Positions 13,014 through 22,672 of a DNA stretch of 28,899 nucleotides are shown here, piece by piece. Numbering within the stretch: position 1 is the first letter of the stretch; each line of letters starts with the position of its first letter. A program made the translations under genes and the position numbers. The DNA comes from a virus: IMG/VR virus record IMGVR_UViG_3300006916_000265, positions 1 to 28,899 of that record; one strand, given 5' to 3'. Below the pieces are notes generated by a model. That model searched no databases and had not been told where the DNA came from. It saw nothing but the letters and a program-made list of their open reading frames with translations.

Positions 13014-14818
13014 TGGCTCAAGATAGAGAAATAAAATACGTAAATAGAGGATTTAATGACTTTAGATCACAACTAATAGAGTATACAAAGAACTACTTTC
13101 CTAATACCTATAATGACTTTTCTCCTACTTCACCTGGAATGATGTTTATAGAGATGGCATCCTATGTAGGGGATATCCTATCTTTCTACCAAGATAGTCA
13201 GCTTCAAGAAACTTTCTTAACTCATGCAAAAGATCCAAAGAATTTATATTCTTTAGCCTACATGATGGGTTATAAACCTAAAACAACAGGAGTATCATCA
13301 ACTAAATTACAAATAACTCAAATTATACAAGCTAACTCATCAAGTCCATATTTACCAAAATGGAATCAAGCTGCTATAATACCTCAAAACTCTACAATCA
13401 CTTCAACCGATTCATCTCAGACTAAATTTTTAATAGATAGTAGAGTTGATTTCCAATTTTCAAGCTCCTACGATCCAACTGAAGTAACTATCCATAGTTT
13501 AGACAGCGGTAACCCATCAGAATATAAACTTGTAAAAAATGTAGATGTATTTTCAAGTGAAATAGTGACAACTAATTTTTCTATAGATTCCGTAGAACAG
13601 TTTAAAACTTTAACTGTACAAGACTCTAACATAGTAGGTATATTAGATATAGTAGATGCTGAAGGGAATGAATGGACAGAAGTAGATTATTTAGGACAAG
13701 ATACTATTTTTGTATCCGGTTCCTCTTCTAGTGATCTAGCTATACAAAAAGTACCGAGAAGGTTTGTGAGTAGATTCACCTCTAACGGTAATTTACAAAT
13801 CCAGTTTGGAGCAGGAACCAACGATAGCGACGACTCAATTATACTCCCTGACCCAACTACTATAAAAAGTAGCAATGTAAGAGATAAGTTTAACAAGGCG
13901 TACGATCCTTCTAACTTTTTACATACTAAATCTTACGGAATAGCTCCTGATTCAAACCTTACTGTTAGGTACTTAAAAGGAGGAGGAGTAAGCTCAAATA
14001 TTCCTGCCGACACTCTAAATACTATATCTTTTAATGTATTAGCTAACGGCGATTCATCTAGAACATCAAGTGCTTTTTTAACATTTACTAATCCAAAAGC
14101 AGCAGAAGGTGGAAGAGATGGAGATAGTGTAGAGGAGTTAAGAGAAAACTCTTTAAGAGCTTTTAACGAACAAAGTAGAACAGTGACGTTGAATGATTAT
14201 GCTGTTAGAGCTCTCTCTTTACCCCCTCAATTCGGAAGCGTTGCTAAAGCACTAGTAATACAAGAGCAAATTTTAAATAGCAATATAGATCCTAATACAG
14301 TACAAAACTATAATCCTTTTGCATTAGGGTTGTATGTACTTGCTTATGATAAAGATAAAAAACTTATAACAGCATCTTCACAGTTGAAAAATAACCTTAA
14401 AACTTATTTATCAGAACACATTATGGTATCCGATTCTGTTAATATAAAGGATGCATTTATCGTAAATATCGGTATTGAATACGATATTATACTAAGACCT
14501 AATTACTCCGGTAGAGATGTTATCAACCAGTGTAATGTAGCTCTAAAAGATTTTTTTAATATCGATAAAAGAAGTATAAACCAGTCTATAAATATTGCAG
14601 GTATTTATACTCTTCTAGATAAAGTAAAAGGCGTACAAACAGTACAAAATTTAAAAATAACAAATAAACAAGATAGCACCGGAGTAACTTACTCAGCTTA
14701 CGCTTACGATATAGAAGGAGCTACAAAAAATAATACGGTTTACCCGTCGTATGATCCTTGTATTTTCGAAATCAAATATCCTAACCAAGACATTAAAGGA
14801 CGAGTAACAATTATATAA
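13013..14818 (+). CDS. 6: gp6/baseplate-J-like wedge protein
   Basis: The 601-residue protein starts with N-D-F-R-S-Q-L-I-E-Y (15-24) and Y-N-D-F-S-P-T-S-P-G-M-M-F-I-E (34-48), typical of T4 gp6 and related baseplate J proteins. Y-V-G-D-I-L-S-F-Y-Q-D (52-62) follows. The middle is beta-rich. Around 360-400 it has G-G-R-D-G-D-S-V-E-E-L-R-E-N, then R-T-V-T-L-N-D-Y-A-V-R, a block seen in baseplate J proteins. It is somewhat shorter than T4 gp6 (660 residues). It would form the wedge ring with gp25. The next gene starts 2 bases after its stop. Confidence 0.85.
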   Translation: MAQDREIKYVNRGFNDFRSQLIEYTKNYFPNTYNDFSPTSPGMMFIEMASYVGDILSFYQDSQLQETFLTHAKDPKNLYSLAYMMGYKPKTTGVSSTKLQITQIIQANSSSPYLPKWNQAAIIPQNSTITSTDSSQTKFLIDSRVDFQFSSSYDPTEVTIHSLDSGNPSEYKLVKNVDVFSSEIVTTNFSIDSVEQFKTLTVQDSNIVGILDIVDAEGNEWTEVDYLGQDTIFVSGSSSSDLAIQKVPRRFVSRFTSNGNLQIQFGAGTNDSDDSIILPDPTTIKSSNVRDKFNKAYDPSNFLHTKSYGIAPDSNLTVRYLKGGGVSSNIPADTLNTISFNVLANGDSSRTSSAFLTFTNPKAAEGGRDGDSVEELRENSLRAFNEQSRTVTLNDYAVRALSLPPQFGSVAKALVIQEQILNSNIDPNTVQNYNPFALGLYVLAYDKDKKLITASSQLKNNLKTYLSEHIMVSDSVNIKDAFIVNIGIEYDIILRPNYSGRDVINQCNVALKDFFNIDKRSINQSINIAGIYTLLDKVKGVQTVQNLKITNKQDSTGVTYSAYAYDIEGATKNNTVYPSYDPCIFEIKYPNQDIKGRVTII

Positions 14819-14819
14819 A

Positions 14820-15956
14820 ATGGCAATATATAGAATTTTTCCCGAAAACGATACTTTTATATTCACAGAAAATATTACAGGTAACGCTGGTTTAGATGAA
14901 ATAAATGAAATCGGAGGCTACCCTGTAGCAGGAGTAGGGCAAGCTTCTAGAATAATAGTAAAAGTTAAAACAGAAGACATACAGTCAACTATTAATAATA
15001 AAGTAGGAGCTAATCTTTTTACTGCTTCACTACACTTATCCTTAGCTTCAGCATACGAACTTCCTCAAGCCTACACTCTATATTCTTATCCGATATATGA
15101 TAGCTATACACCGGGAGTAGGTAAGTATGGAGACGTACCAGTAGATAACTCAGGTGTTGCATGGTCTTTCCCTACAGGGTATGAAAATGCGAACAGTACT
15201 AAATGGACCACACCAGTATATACCTCTGTTCCTGCTAACGTAACATCATCATATAGCCCTACCGGTTCACTCGGTTACGGCGGTGGAGGAGCGTGGTATA
15301 CCGGTTCTGCAGGAGTTAATTTAGAATCTTCTAAACTTTATAACGTAGGAGATGATCATGATGTAGACATTAATATAACCAATGCTGTTACACTTCACTA
15401 CAGTGAGTCTATCAACAATAACGGGTACATAGTAAAGCTTCAAGATAGTTTAGAATTTTCAACTTCTTCTTATACTCGTCTTAAGTATTATAGTAACGAT
15501 ACTAATACCATCTACCCTCCTTATGTTGAATTTAAGTGGGATGATAGTTCTTACTCAACGGGTTCTCTTTCACTGCTAAATACCGATGAAAGTTTTATAA
15601 ATATAACTAATAATAAAGGAAAGTATGTAGACGAAGGAAAACAAAGATTTAGATTAAAAGCACGTCCGAAGTACCCTACAAGAACGTTTACTACTGGTTC
15701 CTCATATACTACAAATTACGCTTTACCAACAGCATCTTACTGGGGTATAAGAGATGAATTTACAGAAGAAATGATTATTCCTTTTGACACTTCGTATACA
15801 AAAATAAGCTGCGATGCAACAGGTCCTTTTTTCGACGTATACATGGACGTTCTTCAACCAGAAAGGCATTATAGAGTTTTGATAAAAACAGAATTAGACG
15901 GCACTAATACAGTCATAGATAATAATATAAGTTTTAAAGTTGTTAGAAATGGCTAA
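14820..15956 (+). CDS. Beta-rich baseplate/tail structural protein
   Basis: The 378-residue protein begins M-A-I-Y-R-I-F-P-E-N-D-T-F-I. It continues with repeated beta-strand segments (S-R-I-I-V-K-V; A-S-L-H-L-S-L) and many Ser/Thr/Tyr/Gly residues, for example Y-G-G-G-G-A-W-Y-T-G. The N-terminal part resembles DNRLRE-type jelly-roll domains in its order (strand, S-R-I-x-V-K, long Tyr-rich loops), but I am not certain. It directly follows gp6, where T4 encodes gp7 and gp8, so a wedge-periphery role is plausible. It overlaps the next gene by 8 bases. No catalytic motif is seen. Confidence 0.55.
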   Translation: MAIYRIFPENDTFIFTENITGNAGLDEINEIGGYPVAGVGQASRIIVKVKTEDIQSTINNKVGANLFTASLHLSLASAYELPQAYTLYSYPIYDSYTPGVGKYGDVPVDNSGVAWSFPTGYENANSTKWTTPVYTSVPANVTSSYSPTGSLGYGGGGAWYTGSAGVNLESSKLYNVGDDHDVDINITNAVTLHYSESINNNGYIVKLQDSLEFSTSSYTRLKYYSNDTNTIYPPYVEFKWDDSSYSTGSLSLLNTDESFINITNNKGKYVDEGKQRFRLKARPKYPTRTFTTGSSYTTNYALPTASYWGIRDEFTEEMIIPFDTSYTKISCDATGPFFDVYMDVLQPERHYRVLIKTELDGTNTVIDNNISFKVVRNG

Positions 15957-16299
15957 AAAAATAAGTATACAAAAGACAGCTATACAAAAAAACGAACTTG
16001 AAAAAGTAATTTCGAGAGAGTTTACAACTTTTATTCAACCTGTTGATGAAGTAGAAACTGATACAGTCTTTGAATTATTTAGACTATACGATAAACTTTA
16101 TATGGATATTCCTCTAGAAGGGGAGTCATCTCATACTACTTTAATAGAAGAGAGCTCTAAACTAGTAACTTTCGAAAAAGATAATAGTGATATACAACCT
16201 CTTCTTGACGAAATAACTAATTTAAGAGAGCAAATTTTACAAGCTAACGAAACTATTGAAGAATTAGAACAACAACTTTCAAACGTAAATACAATATAA
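15949..16299 (+). CDS. Small coiled-coil structural protein
   Basis: I start it at ATG 15949 (M-A-K-K-I-S-I-Q) rather than a TTG at 15940, giving 116 residues and an 8-base overlap with the preceding gene. The C-terminal third is a clear coiled coil (I-T-N-L-R-E-Q-I-L-Q-A-N-E-T-I-E-E-L-E-Q) with leucines or isoleucines at heptad positions. The N-terminal part is charged and includes F-E-L-F-R-L-Y-D-K-L-Y. It probably oligomerises or bridges the baseplate to the fibres encoded downstream. No family is recognised. Confidence 0.55.
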   Translation: MAKKISIQKTAIQKNELEKVISREFTTFIQPVDEVETDTVFELFRLYDKLYMDIPLEGESSHTTLIEESSKLVTFEKDNSDIQPLLDEITNLREQILQANETIEELEQQLSNVNTI

Positions 16300-16300
16300 A

Positions 16301-16942
16301 ATGGCACAGTACAAAGATTTTAACGGAGCTAATTTTGGAAACGCACACCAATCAGATACTACCTATAAGATAGTAAAAGCTCCACTAGCAGATGGTAACC
16401 CATCCTCAGGTTCAATTTACCTTAGTGGAAGTGGTGGTTATGTAAACTCACCAACAGGTATTTCTAAAGCATCTCTAGACGCAGGAATAAATGTAAGAAT
16501 AGATGATAACGATGTTACAAGATCTATCGTAGAGGTAGAGAACGGAACATGTGATGGCGAACAAGCATTTGCTACTTGGGTATTCCCAACACCTACAGCT
16601 ACACCTACTAATACACCAACACCTACAAACTTAGCTGTCTTTAGCAATAGTAATTTCTTCTCAGTAAGTAGTAACCTAACTTCTAGTGGAGGAGATGCAG
16701 ATGCGTCAACAGCATGTGGTGTAGTTGCTGATGGAGCTTATAATAGAACTCTAGACATACATAAAGACTCAGGTAATGGGCAAAGCAATAACTACCCAGA
16801 AGTGAACGATGTACTTAAAATTTCAGGGTCACCTGTTAACGGTGGATATCTAAGTTATAGCGGAAACTTTGGTTCAGGACCAGAAACTAAATCAGTTGCA
16901 GTTAATGCTGGAGGACAAGTACAATCATTAGCAAGCTGTTAA
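16301..16942 (+). CDS. Fibre-like protein with Pro/Thr linker and C-terminal Cys module
   Basis: The 213-residue protein has a small N-terminal domain (about 1-93), then the linker [14 protein letters not shown] (95-108) and a C-terminal module (about 112-213). The module contains S-S-G-G-D-A-D-A-S-T-A-C, then N-N-Y-P-E-V-N-D-V-L-K-I and G-G-Y-L-S-Y-S-G, and ends in Cys. The same module follows the long Pro/Thr tract in the protein at 23413-26286 ([30 protein letters not shown]), so it was duplicated. A receptor-binding or tip module is plausible. The gene lies 1 base after the coiled-coil gene. Confidence 0.65.
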   Translation: MAQYKDFNGANFGNAHQSDTTYKIVKAPLADGNPSSGSIYLSGSGGYVNSPTGISKASLDAGINVRIDDNDVTRSIVEVENGTCDGEQAFATWVFPTPTATPTNTPTPTNLAVFSNSNFFSVSSNLTSSGGDADASTACGVVADGAYNRTLDIHKDSGNGQSNNYPEVNDVLKISGSPVNGGYLSYSGNFGSGPETKSVAVNAGGQVQSLASC

Positions 16943-16954
16943 TAGAGAATTCAA

Positions 16955-19900
16955 ATGAAGTATAACTATAACTTTATACCAGTACAGCCGTCTGAGATAA
17001 TTCAGATAGATAGCTTTAGTTCAGCTGATAGCGAGCTGCTACAGGACTTTAAAGTTAACAGTACCTTTAATCAATTTTCAAATTTTATTGAGCTTCATTA
17101 CTACACTTTAGACGGTAGGTTACTTAAATCTATAAACAACTATACTAATTTTAGATCAAATCAAGATAGTGAGTCTACTCTAAATAATAGCTTATCTACA
17201 TTAACTCTAAGAACAGAAGATGACGTTAAACTTGGAGGGTATGAAGCAGGTGATGTATACCTTTACTATAACTTTTTAAACGATTACTACACTCAAGATA
17301 ATTCTAAATTAAAGTTTTTCATAGAAGAAATATCTCCTGATAGAAAAGAGCTAAGACTAGTTACTACGAAAGCAAGTAGAGAATCAGTAGAAACTAGTAC
17401 AGCAGAAATTAAAACTTCTCTTAGCGAATCAGACGCAGAAACATTCTATCTTAATTTAGGTAAGAATAGATTACTACTCTGTACTAATATAGATACTTTA
17501 GACTATAAAGAAGATACCTCGGTTGTAGTAAAACTATACAACCAACTTCCTAGCGATATATTAGTTAAACAACAATTGAGTATTAACTCTCAAGTTAACG
17601 ATTCAATTGCATATAAGGTAGACTCTGAAATAATTTTAGCTGAGCCAAAAATTAAATATTTAAAAGGACCTAACTTTAACATACAGGAAGGTAAAGGTAC
17701 TTCAAGCCCAACCCAGTACTTAAGTATAGATGAAGCATTTAGCTATCCGGTTACTAATTCATATTATGAAGTAAAGTCTTTATTCGAAGAAAAAGGAGCT
17801 TCTTTATCTATAGATCATTCAGATTATAACTCTTTTATCAATTTTAGTTCTGCTGAAGAAAGATTAAGAAACTTTAAGTATAAGCTTGACTTAATTAACA
17901 GCTACCAGTCTTCAAGTAATGACATAAGACTAGCAGGTAGTTATTCTACCGCAAGTGTAGAACACTACGATAATTTAATCAATACTGTACTTTCTAATTT
18001 TGATCATTATGATAGATTTCTATACTATGAATCAAGCTCTTATAGCTGGCCAAAAACAGGTAACGATAAACCCTATATACCGGTAATAGGATCTGCAACA
18101 GGTTCATGGTATAACAGTCAGCTTATATCAGCTTCTGACTTCGATAATACTAATCCTAACCAACTAATTAATACAGTACCAGAATTCTTAAGAGAAGATC
18201 CTAGTAACGTTAAGTATACTACTTTCATTCACATGGTAGCTCAACATTTTGACAACTTGTGGATCTATGCAAAGAACGTTACAGATAAGTATAATTCTGA
18301 TAACAGACTTGACTTTGGTATATCAAAAGATCTTATTGATGATGCTTTAAAAAATTTCGGAGTAAAACTATACAACAGTAATAAGTCTACTCAAGAACTA
18401 TTTGAAATGTTTACTGGTCAAACGTACCTAACTGGAAGTGAAGGTAACTCCTCAACTTTACCAGTTGAAGTTGTTAGTGGATCAAATACAGTAACATCTC
18501 AAGAAAATTACAGAAAACAGATTTATAAGAGAGTATACCACAATTTACCTCTACTATTAAAGAGCAAAGGTACTGATAGAGGAATGAGAGCTTTATTAAG
18601 TACTTTCGGTATACCGTCTTTCTACTCATCTGGTTCACATTCCGGTATAAACGTTTTACAACTAGGCGGGAGTGTATCAGGAAGTTATAATCTAGGACCA
18701 TTACAGTATACTACAGCATCTCTAGGTAAAATAAGAATAAGTGATACAGGTAGTATAGAGGGTACTACTCTTTCAAGATATGTAAACATTACTCAAGATA
18801 GTGACAAATACTCAAAAGATTTAAACACTATCCAGGTAGGTTTTTCTCCTACAGATGAAGTCAATGATATAATAATAACATCTTCAAGTGCAGCTTCTTT
18901 CGATATAGATTCCATATTAGGAGATCCTGGGTATGCATATTCAAGTAGCTATGAAGCTTTAATAAATAAAGCAGAGGAGTATCTACCTGCTACTACTGAC
19001 ACAAGTAAGTACGATCTAAATGCATTTTCAAGATTATTAAAGTATTACGATAATCTACTTTTTAAAACAGTAATAGATTTCTTACCAGCAAGAAGTAACG
19101 TAAATACCGGACTTGTAATAAAGCCTCACCTTCTTGAAAGAAACAAAATAAAGCAGGTAGAACCTACTACTGAAAGACATAATGAATTTTCTCAATCAAT
19201 AAGCATACAAGAGACTACAGGGAGTGAAGGAGGAGCATTTGGCGGTAGAAACCAGTATTCATCATCATACACAGAGTTCTATATGACATCTGGTGGATTC
19301 GCAGCCAGCTTTTTACATAGTCACGAACAAGCTAAATACGACGGAGAATTTTCAGGTAGTAAGATAGACATTTCAAACGGAGAATTAAATATTAATAACT
19401 CATTTAAATATGTTGATGCGATAGAAAATATAGTAGATATAGCTTATGTATCTTCGTCCGCTGTTCTTCCTACTCCTACACCTACTCCTACCTCAACTAT
19501 GACTCCAACACCAACACCAACTGAGCAGCCACCAGTAAGTGCTACACCAACACCAACTCCTACTATGACACCTACACCTAGTACAGCCGGAACGTTCCAA
19601 CTAAGAATTAGAATATACCCTAACATAGGTGTACAGGAAAATAATAATGATATAGAATATAAGATAACTGCAACACCTTCATCTTCTCCTTCTTCTACTT
19701 CAATTACTACAGGTGACTTAGCAGGCGGCTTTGTAAACCTAAACCTTTATAATGTTAGCGGTAACGACGAGGTACTTGTAAATGTTCTAAGAGTCGAACC
19801 AGACGGTAGTGCGATAGCTGTTGGAAGCATTGAATGGAGTAACTACGATATAACTCATCTAGATGTTTCACCTACTAGTGATATATTTAGCTCTAATAAT

Positions 19901-19993
19901 AATATTAACTTTAATTACACCCTCGATAACTTCGATGCTAGTCTAGGTATTATTGCTATCGACTTAAACATTACTGAAGGATCAGGTCTATAA
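16955..19993 (+). CDS. Large baseplate/tail protein with C-terminal Pro/Thr-linked beta domain
   Basis: The 1012-residue protein has a long mixed N-terminal body. A central block (Y-H-N-L-P-L-L-L-K-S-K-G-T-D-R-G-M-R-A-L, about 529-548, followed by L-S-T-F-G-I-P) is shared, as I recall, by large uncharacterised baseplate proteins of T4-like marine phages. Before it, T-F-I-H-M-V-A-Q-H-F-D-N-L-W (about 425-438) is another conserved-looking helix. Residues about 838-877 are a Pro/Thr linker with Met, Gln and Glu interruptions. The last 130 residues form a beta-rich, Ig-like-looking domain, possibly an added receptor or sugar-binding unit. By size and order it may replace T4 gp7/gp10 functions, which is inference only. 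Confidence 0.6.
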   Translation: MKYNYNFIPVQPSEIIQIDSFSSADSELLQDFKVNSTFNQFSNFIELHYYTLDGRLLKSINNYTNFRSNQDSESTLNNSLSTLTLRTEDDVKLGGYEAGDVYLYYNFLNDYYTQDNSKLKFFIEEISPDRKELRLVTTKASRESVETSTAEIKTSLSESDAETFYLNLGKNRLLLCTNIDTLDYKEDTSVVVKLYNQLPSDILVKQQLSINSQVNDSIAYKVDSEIILAEPKIKYLKGPNFNIQEGKGTSSPTQYLSIDEAFSYPVTNSYYEVKSLFEEKGASLSIDHSDYNSFINFSSAEERLRNFKYKLDLINSYQSSSNDIRLAGSYSTASVEHYDNLINTVLSNFDHYDRFLYYESSSYSWPKTGNDKPYIPVIGSATGSWYNSQLISASDFDNTNPNQLINTVPEFLREDPSNVKYTTFIHMVAQHFDNLWIYAKNVTDKYNSDNRLDFGISKDLIDDALKNFGVKLYNSNKSTQELFEMFTGQTYLTGSEGNSSTLPVEVVSGSNTVTSQENYRKQIYKRVYHNLPLLLKSKGTDRGMRALLSTFGIPSFYSSGSHSGINVLQLGGSVSGSYNLGPLQYTTASLGKIRISDTGSIEGTTLSRYVNITQDSDKYSKDLNTIQVGFSPTDEVNDIIITSSSAASFDIDSILGDPGYAYSSSYEALINKAEEYLPATTDTSKYDLNAFSRLLKYYDNLLFKTVIDFLPARSNVNTGLVIKPHLLERNKIKQVEPTTERHNEFSQSISIQETTGSEGGAFGGRNQYSSSYTEFYMTSGGFAASFLHSHEQAKYDGEFSGSKIDISNGELNINNSFKYVDAIENIVDIAYVSSSAVLPTPTPTPTSTMTPTPTPTEQPPVSATPTPTPTMTPTPSTAGTFQLRIRIYPNIGVQENNNDIEYKITATPSSSPSSTSITTGDLAGGFVNLNLYNVSGNDEVLVNVLRVEPDGSAIAVGSIEWSNYDITHLDVSPTSDIFSSNNNINFNYTLDNFDASLGIIAIDLNITEGSGL

Positions 19994-20005
19994 TAAAAAA
20001 ATAAT

Positions 20006-20938
20006 ATGAGAACTAAACAAGACTTTAGCGAAAGATCTCCATTAGATTACGGAGCACACATATTAGTTTTTATAGAATCTTCAACAACTATGAATACAGT
20101 TGAAGCTATCAATATTAGTACTAGAGATAAAGGAGAAAACGACCTTATAAATTCATTATCAAGGCTGATATCTGTAACTACAGACATATTAGGAGTAACA
20201 AGAACTATAATACCTATATCAGCTAAAAACAAAGGAAGGTATTGGAATTTTGAAATTGAACCTTTTAGTGTTACCTCAGCTCCTCAATTTAGTAGCAACG
20301 TAACCTCTTCTTTTTATTTCAACGAATTAACCGATAATGCTATTTTATTTACTAATAAAGTAGCAAGATTTAATCCATCTCCTAATGATGCAGGCTTTTC
20401 CAAAAGCGTATACCAAGCTATTGAAAACAATTCAGAAAAAAGTGCAACTACACATTTTATATATCAAGTAGACAAAAAAAATGATGCAATAGAAATTGCT
20501 AATATAGATGCTATAAATAGCGGTACTGCTGCACTAGCAGAATTTCAAGGAACTAATCACGAACAAATAGGATTAGTAAACAGTAGATACGATGGAGCAA
20601 AAACATCCATTCTTGAATACGGAATTAACTCAGCTATAAATGCGAAAGAAATAAGAGCTTCAATCTATGTTTCGTCGTCTGAAAATACGTTCATATGTAG
20701 TCAATCAGATGCTGATAGAAATATAGAAAACCTATTATTCAGCATACCAGAAAGTTATCCTACATCAGAGGCTGAAGACTACGGTGTTAACCCTACATCT
20801 GGTAGTAGAATATTTACTTTAAACGGCAATCAAATAATACCTTTGAGAGATAGAAAAGTTTTTGTTGAGGCAAACAGAACTATTGTATATATTAACCAAG
20901 ATGGATATGCTATAAATAAAGGTACTATATGTACATAA
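20006..20938 (+). CDS. Conserved structural protein, baseplate/fibre operon
   Basis: The 310-residue soluble protein starts M-R-T-K-Q-D-F-S-E-R-S-P-L-D-Y-G-A-H-I and contains V-N-S-R-Y-D-G-A-K-T-S (198-208), a pattern I associate with virion proteins of this phage group. The C-terminus carries beta strands (K-V-F-V-E-A-N-R-T-I-V-Y-I). There is no signal peptide, Pro/Thr tract or catalytic motif. It is placed between the large baseplate protein and a smaller conserved structural protein. Probably a virion component; exact role unknown. Confidence 0.5.
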   Translation: MRTKQDFSERSPLDYGAHILVFIESSTTMNTVEAINISTRDKGENDLINSLSRLISVTTDILGVTRTIIPISAKNKGRYWNFEIEPFSVTSAPQFSSNVTSSFYFNELTDNAILFTNKVARFNPSPNDAGFSKSVYQAIENNSEKSATTHFIYQVDKKNDAIEIANIDAINSGTAALAEFQGTNHEQIGLVNSRYDGAKTSILEYGINSAINAKEIRASIYVSSSENTFICSQSDADRNIENLLFSIPESYPTSEAEDYGVNPTSGSRIFTLNGNQIIPLRDRKVFVEANRTIVYINQDGYAINKGTICT

Positions 20939-20980
20939 ATAAAACATAATAAACATATATTTATATAAAAGAGACTAAAA

Positions 20981-21640
20981 ATGGGATACTTAAACAACGC
21001 AGTCGTAACAGTCGACGCAATTTTAACTAAAAAAGGAAGAGAGCTTTTAGCTAGAGGAGACGGCTCTTTCAAAATTACACAATTTGCTTTATCTGATGAT
21101 GAAATAGACTACACACTCTATAACACAACACATCCTTCTGGTTCATCGTTTTACGGAGAAGCTATTGAAGCAATGCCAATACTAGAAGCGTTTCCAGATG
21201 AAAATCAGATTATGAAGTATAAGCTAGCTACTCTACCAAGAGGAACATCTAAACTTCCATTACTAGAAGCAGGATATTCTGCTATAAGAATAAAACAAGG
21301 AGCATCTTTAGCTATTACTCCTCAAACTCTTAATTATTTAGGAGCAACTTCTACTTTTGAAGCAGCAGGATATACAGCAACAATTGCAGATGTAAGAGTA
21401 GTGTCTAATTTTTCTGGTGTAGGAGTAAATACAGAAGAAGCTGAAAGACTTAACTCAGTAACAACAGCAGGTACTAATGTCTCTAAAACAGTAATAGGAA
21501 CTTCTATAAACCTTACTGCTACGACTGTTAATACCCTATTCGGCAGTAGAACACAGCTACAAACAACACTTACCTTAGTGGGTAGAGACTCAGGAGCTAG
21601 AATTACTATTCCCGTAACTATAATTAAAGTAAATAACTAA
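20981..21640 (+). CDS. Conserved phage structural protein (MGYLNN family)
   Basis: The 219-residue protein starts M-G-Y-L-N-N-A-V-V-T-V-D-A-I-L-T-K-K-G-R, then E-L-L-A-R-G-D-G-S-F-K-I-T-Q-F-A-L-S-D-D-E. I recall this start as highly conserved among structural proteins of uncultured marine phages. The central part is acidic; the C-terminal part is beta-rich and Thr-rich with R-I-T-I-P-V-T-I-I-K-V. The conserved N-terminus suggests a docking surface on the baseplate. It follows a 42-base AT-rich gap that may carry a promoter. Not assignable to a T4 gene. Confidence 0.6.
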   Translation: MGYLNNAVVTVDAILTKKGRELLARGDGSFKITQFALSDDEIDYTLYNTTHPSGSSFYGEAIEAMPILEAFPDENQIMKYKLATLPRGTSKLPLLEAGYSAIRIKQGASLAITPQTLNYLGATSTFEAAGYTATIADVRVVSNFSGVGVNTEEAERLNSVTTAGTNVSKTVIGTSINLTATTVNTLFGSRTQLQTTLTLVGRDSGARITIPVTIIKVNN

Positions 21641-21646
21641 TAAGAT

Positions 21647-22669
21647 ATGTCATTCAAAAGATTCGATAACGAAGATATAGTAATAAGTGCTGACTCGATT
21701 TCTAGTCCTGCATGGACCGGTAATCAGGTAACTTTACAGAACTTTTTTACTTCTTCCGCACAAGTAAATGGAGCAACAGGTAATTATTTCTACGACGTAT
21801 ATAATGGAGATGCAGCATTAGAAGCTTCACAAATTCAATTTTCGATTGCTTATGGAAATAAAGAAGGATCAGGTTCTGCTGCTATCAACCTTTCTGTAGC
21901 AGGAAATACACCAAGTAGTATAATCTATAAACAGTATAGAAGTCTAATCAATGGCTCAGAAGATATAGAATTATCTTTTGATGGTACAGATGTAACTCAC
22001 ATCTATGCCCTGTCAATACAAAGAGCTAGATACAAAGAAAAACTTCTTCCTGGTTCTTTAACTTTAAGATTAGGTGATTTGTTTCTTACCGATAATAGTA
22101 AAGAAGTAACTACTCAAACATTTACGGATGCAGGTAGAGTATTTCAGATCATAAGCGGCTCAGCAGGAACAAAAACTTCTTCACCTGTAGACACAGGCGC
22201 TAAAGGAAACTCTAAACAACACGGATCATACGGTCTATTTCTTCCTGATACAGGGTTAATTATACTAAACGGTAAAGCATTAGACGATACAGTAATTAAC
22301 GGAGGTATAGCACTAGGTTCAGGAACAGGTTCAGTTGCACCTGCTGTTGAAAATATGGCACTTTTATATGATAAATTAGAAGCACCTAGTAATGGAGAGT
22401 TTACCTTAAGGTCCGAAGAAACAGTATCTTCTAACTACGTGTTCGTAAGAGCAAGAAACAGTGAATTTAATTACTCAACTAACCCATCTAACATAACAGG
22501 ATCAGGTGAACTTAGACACAGTAGTATGATTGATTCACCTCAATCTTATATTACAGCTGTAGGCCTTTATAATGACAATAACGATTTACTTGCAGTATCA
22601 AAGTTATCACGTCCACTATTAAAAGACTTTACTAAAGAAGCATTAGTACGTATCAAGCTTGATTATTAA
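21647..22669 (+). CDS. Fibre-like protein with C-terminal SYITAVGLYN module
   Basis: The 340-residue beta-rich protein ends in a module (about 263-340). It contains E-F-N-Y-S-T-N-P-S, S-Y-I-T-A-V-G-L-Y-N-D-N-N-D-L-L-A-V and S-K-L-S-R-P-L, then a final beta strand. The protein at 27565-28407 ends in the matching E-F-N-H-T-Q-N-P-T, P-Y-I-T-T-V-G-L-Y-N-G-S-N-E-L-I-A-V and G-K-L-P-Q-A-L. The shared C-terminal module suggests a common trimerisation or attachment unit. The N-terminal 260 residues do not match the partner. It lies 6 bases after the MGYLNN gene. Confidence 0.6.
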   Translation: MSFKRFDNEDIVISADSISSPAWTGNQVTLQNFFTSSAQVNGATGNYFYDVYNGDAALEASQIQFSIAYGNKEGSGSAAINLSVAGNTPSSIIYKQYRSLINGSEDIELSFDGTDVTHIYALSIQRARYKEKLLPGSLTLRLGDLFLTDNSKEVTTQTFTDAGRVFQIISGSAGTKTSSPVDTGAKGNSKQHGSYGLFLPDTGLIILNGKALDDTVINGGIALGSGTGSVAPAVENMALLYDKLEAPSNGEFTLRSEETVSSNYVFVRARNSEFNYSTNPSNITGSGELRHSSMIDSPQSYITAVGLYNDNNDLLAVSKLSRPLLKDFTKEALVRIKLDY

Positions 22670-22672
22670 TGA

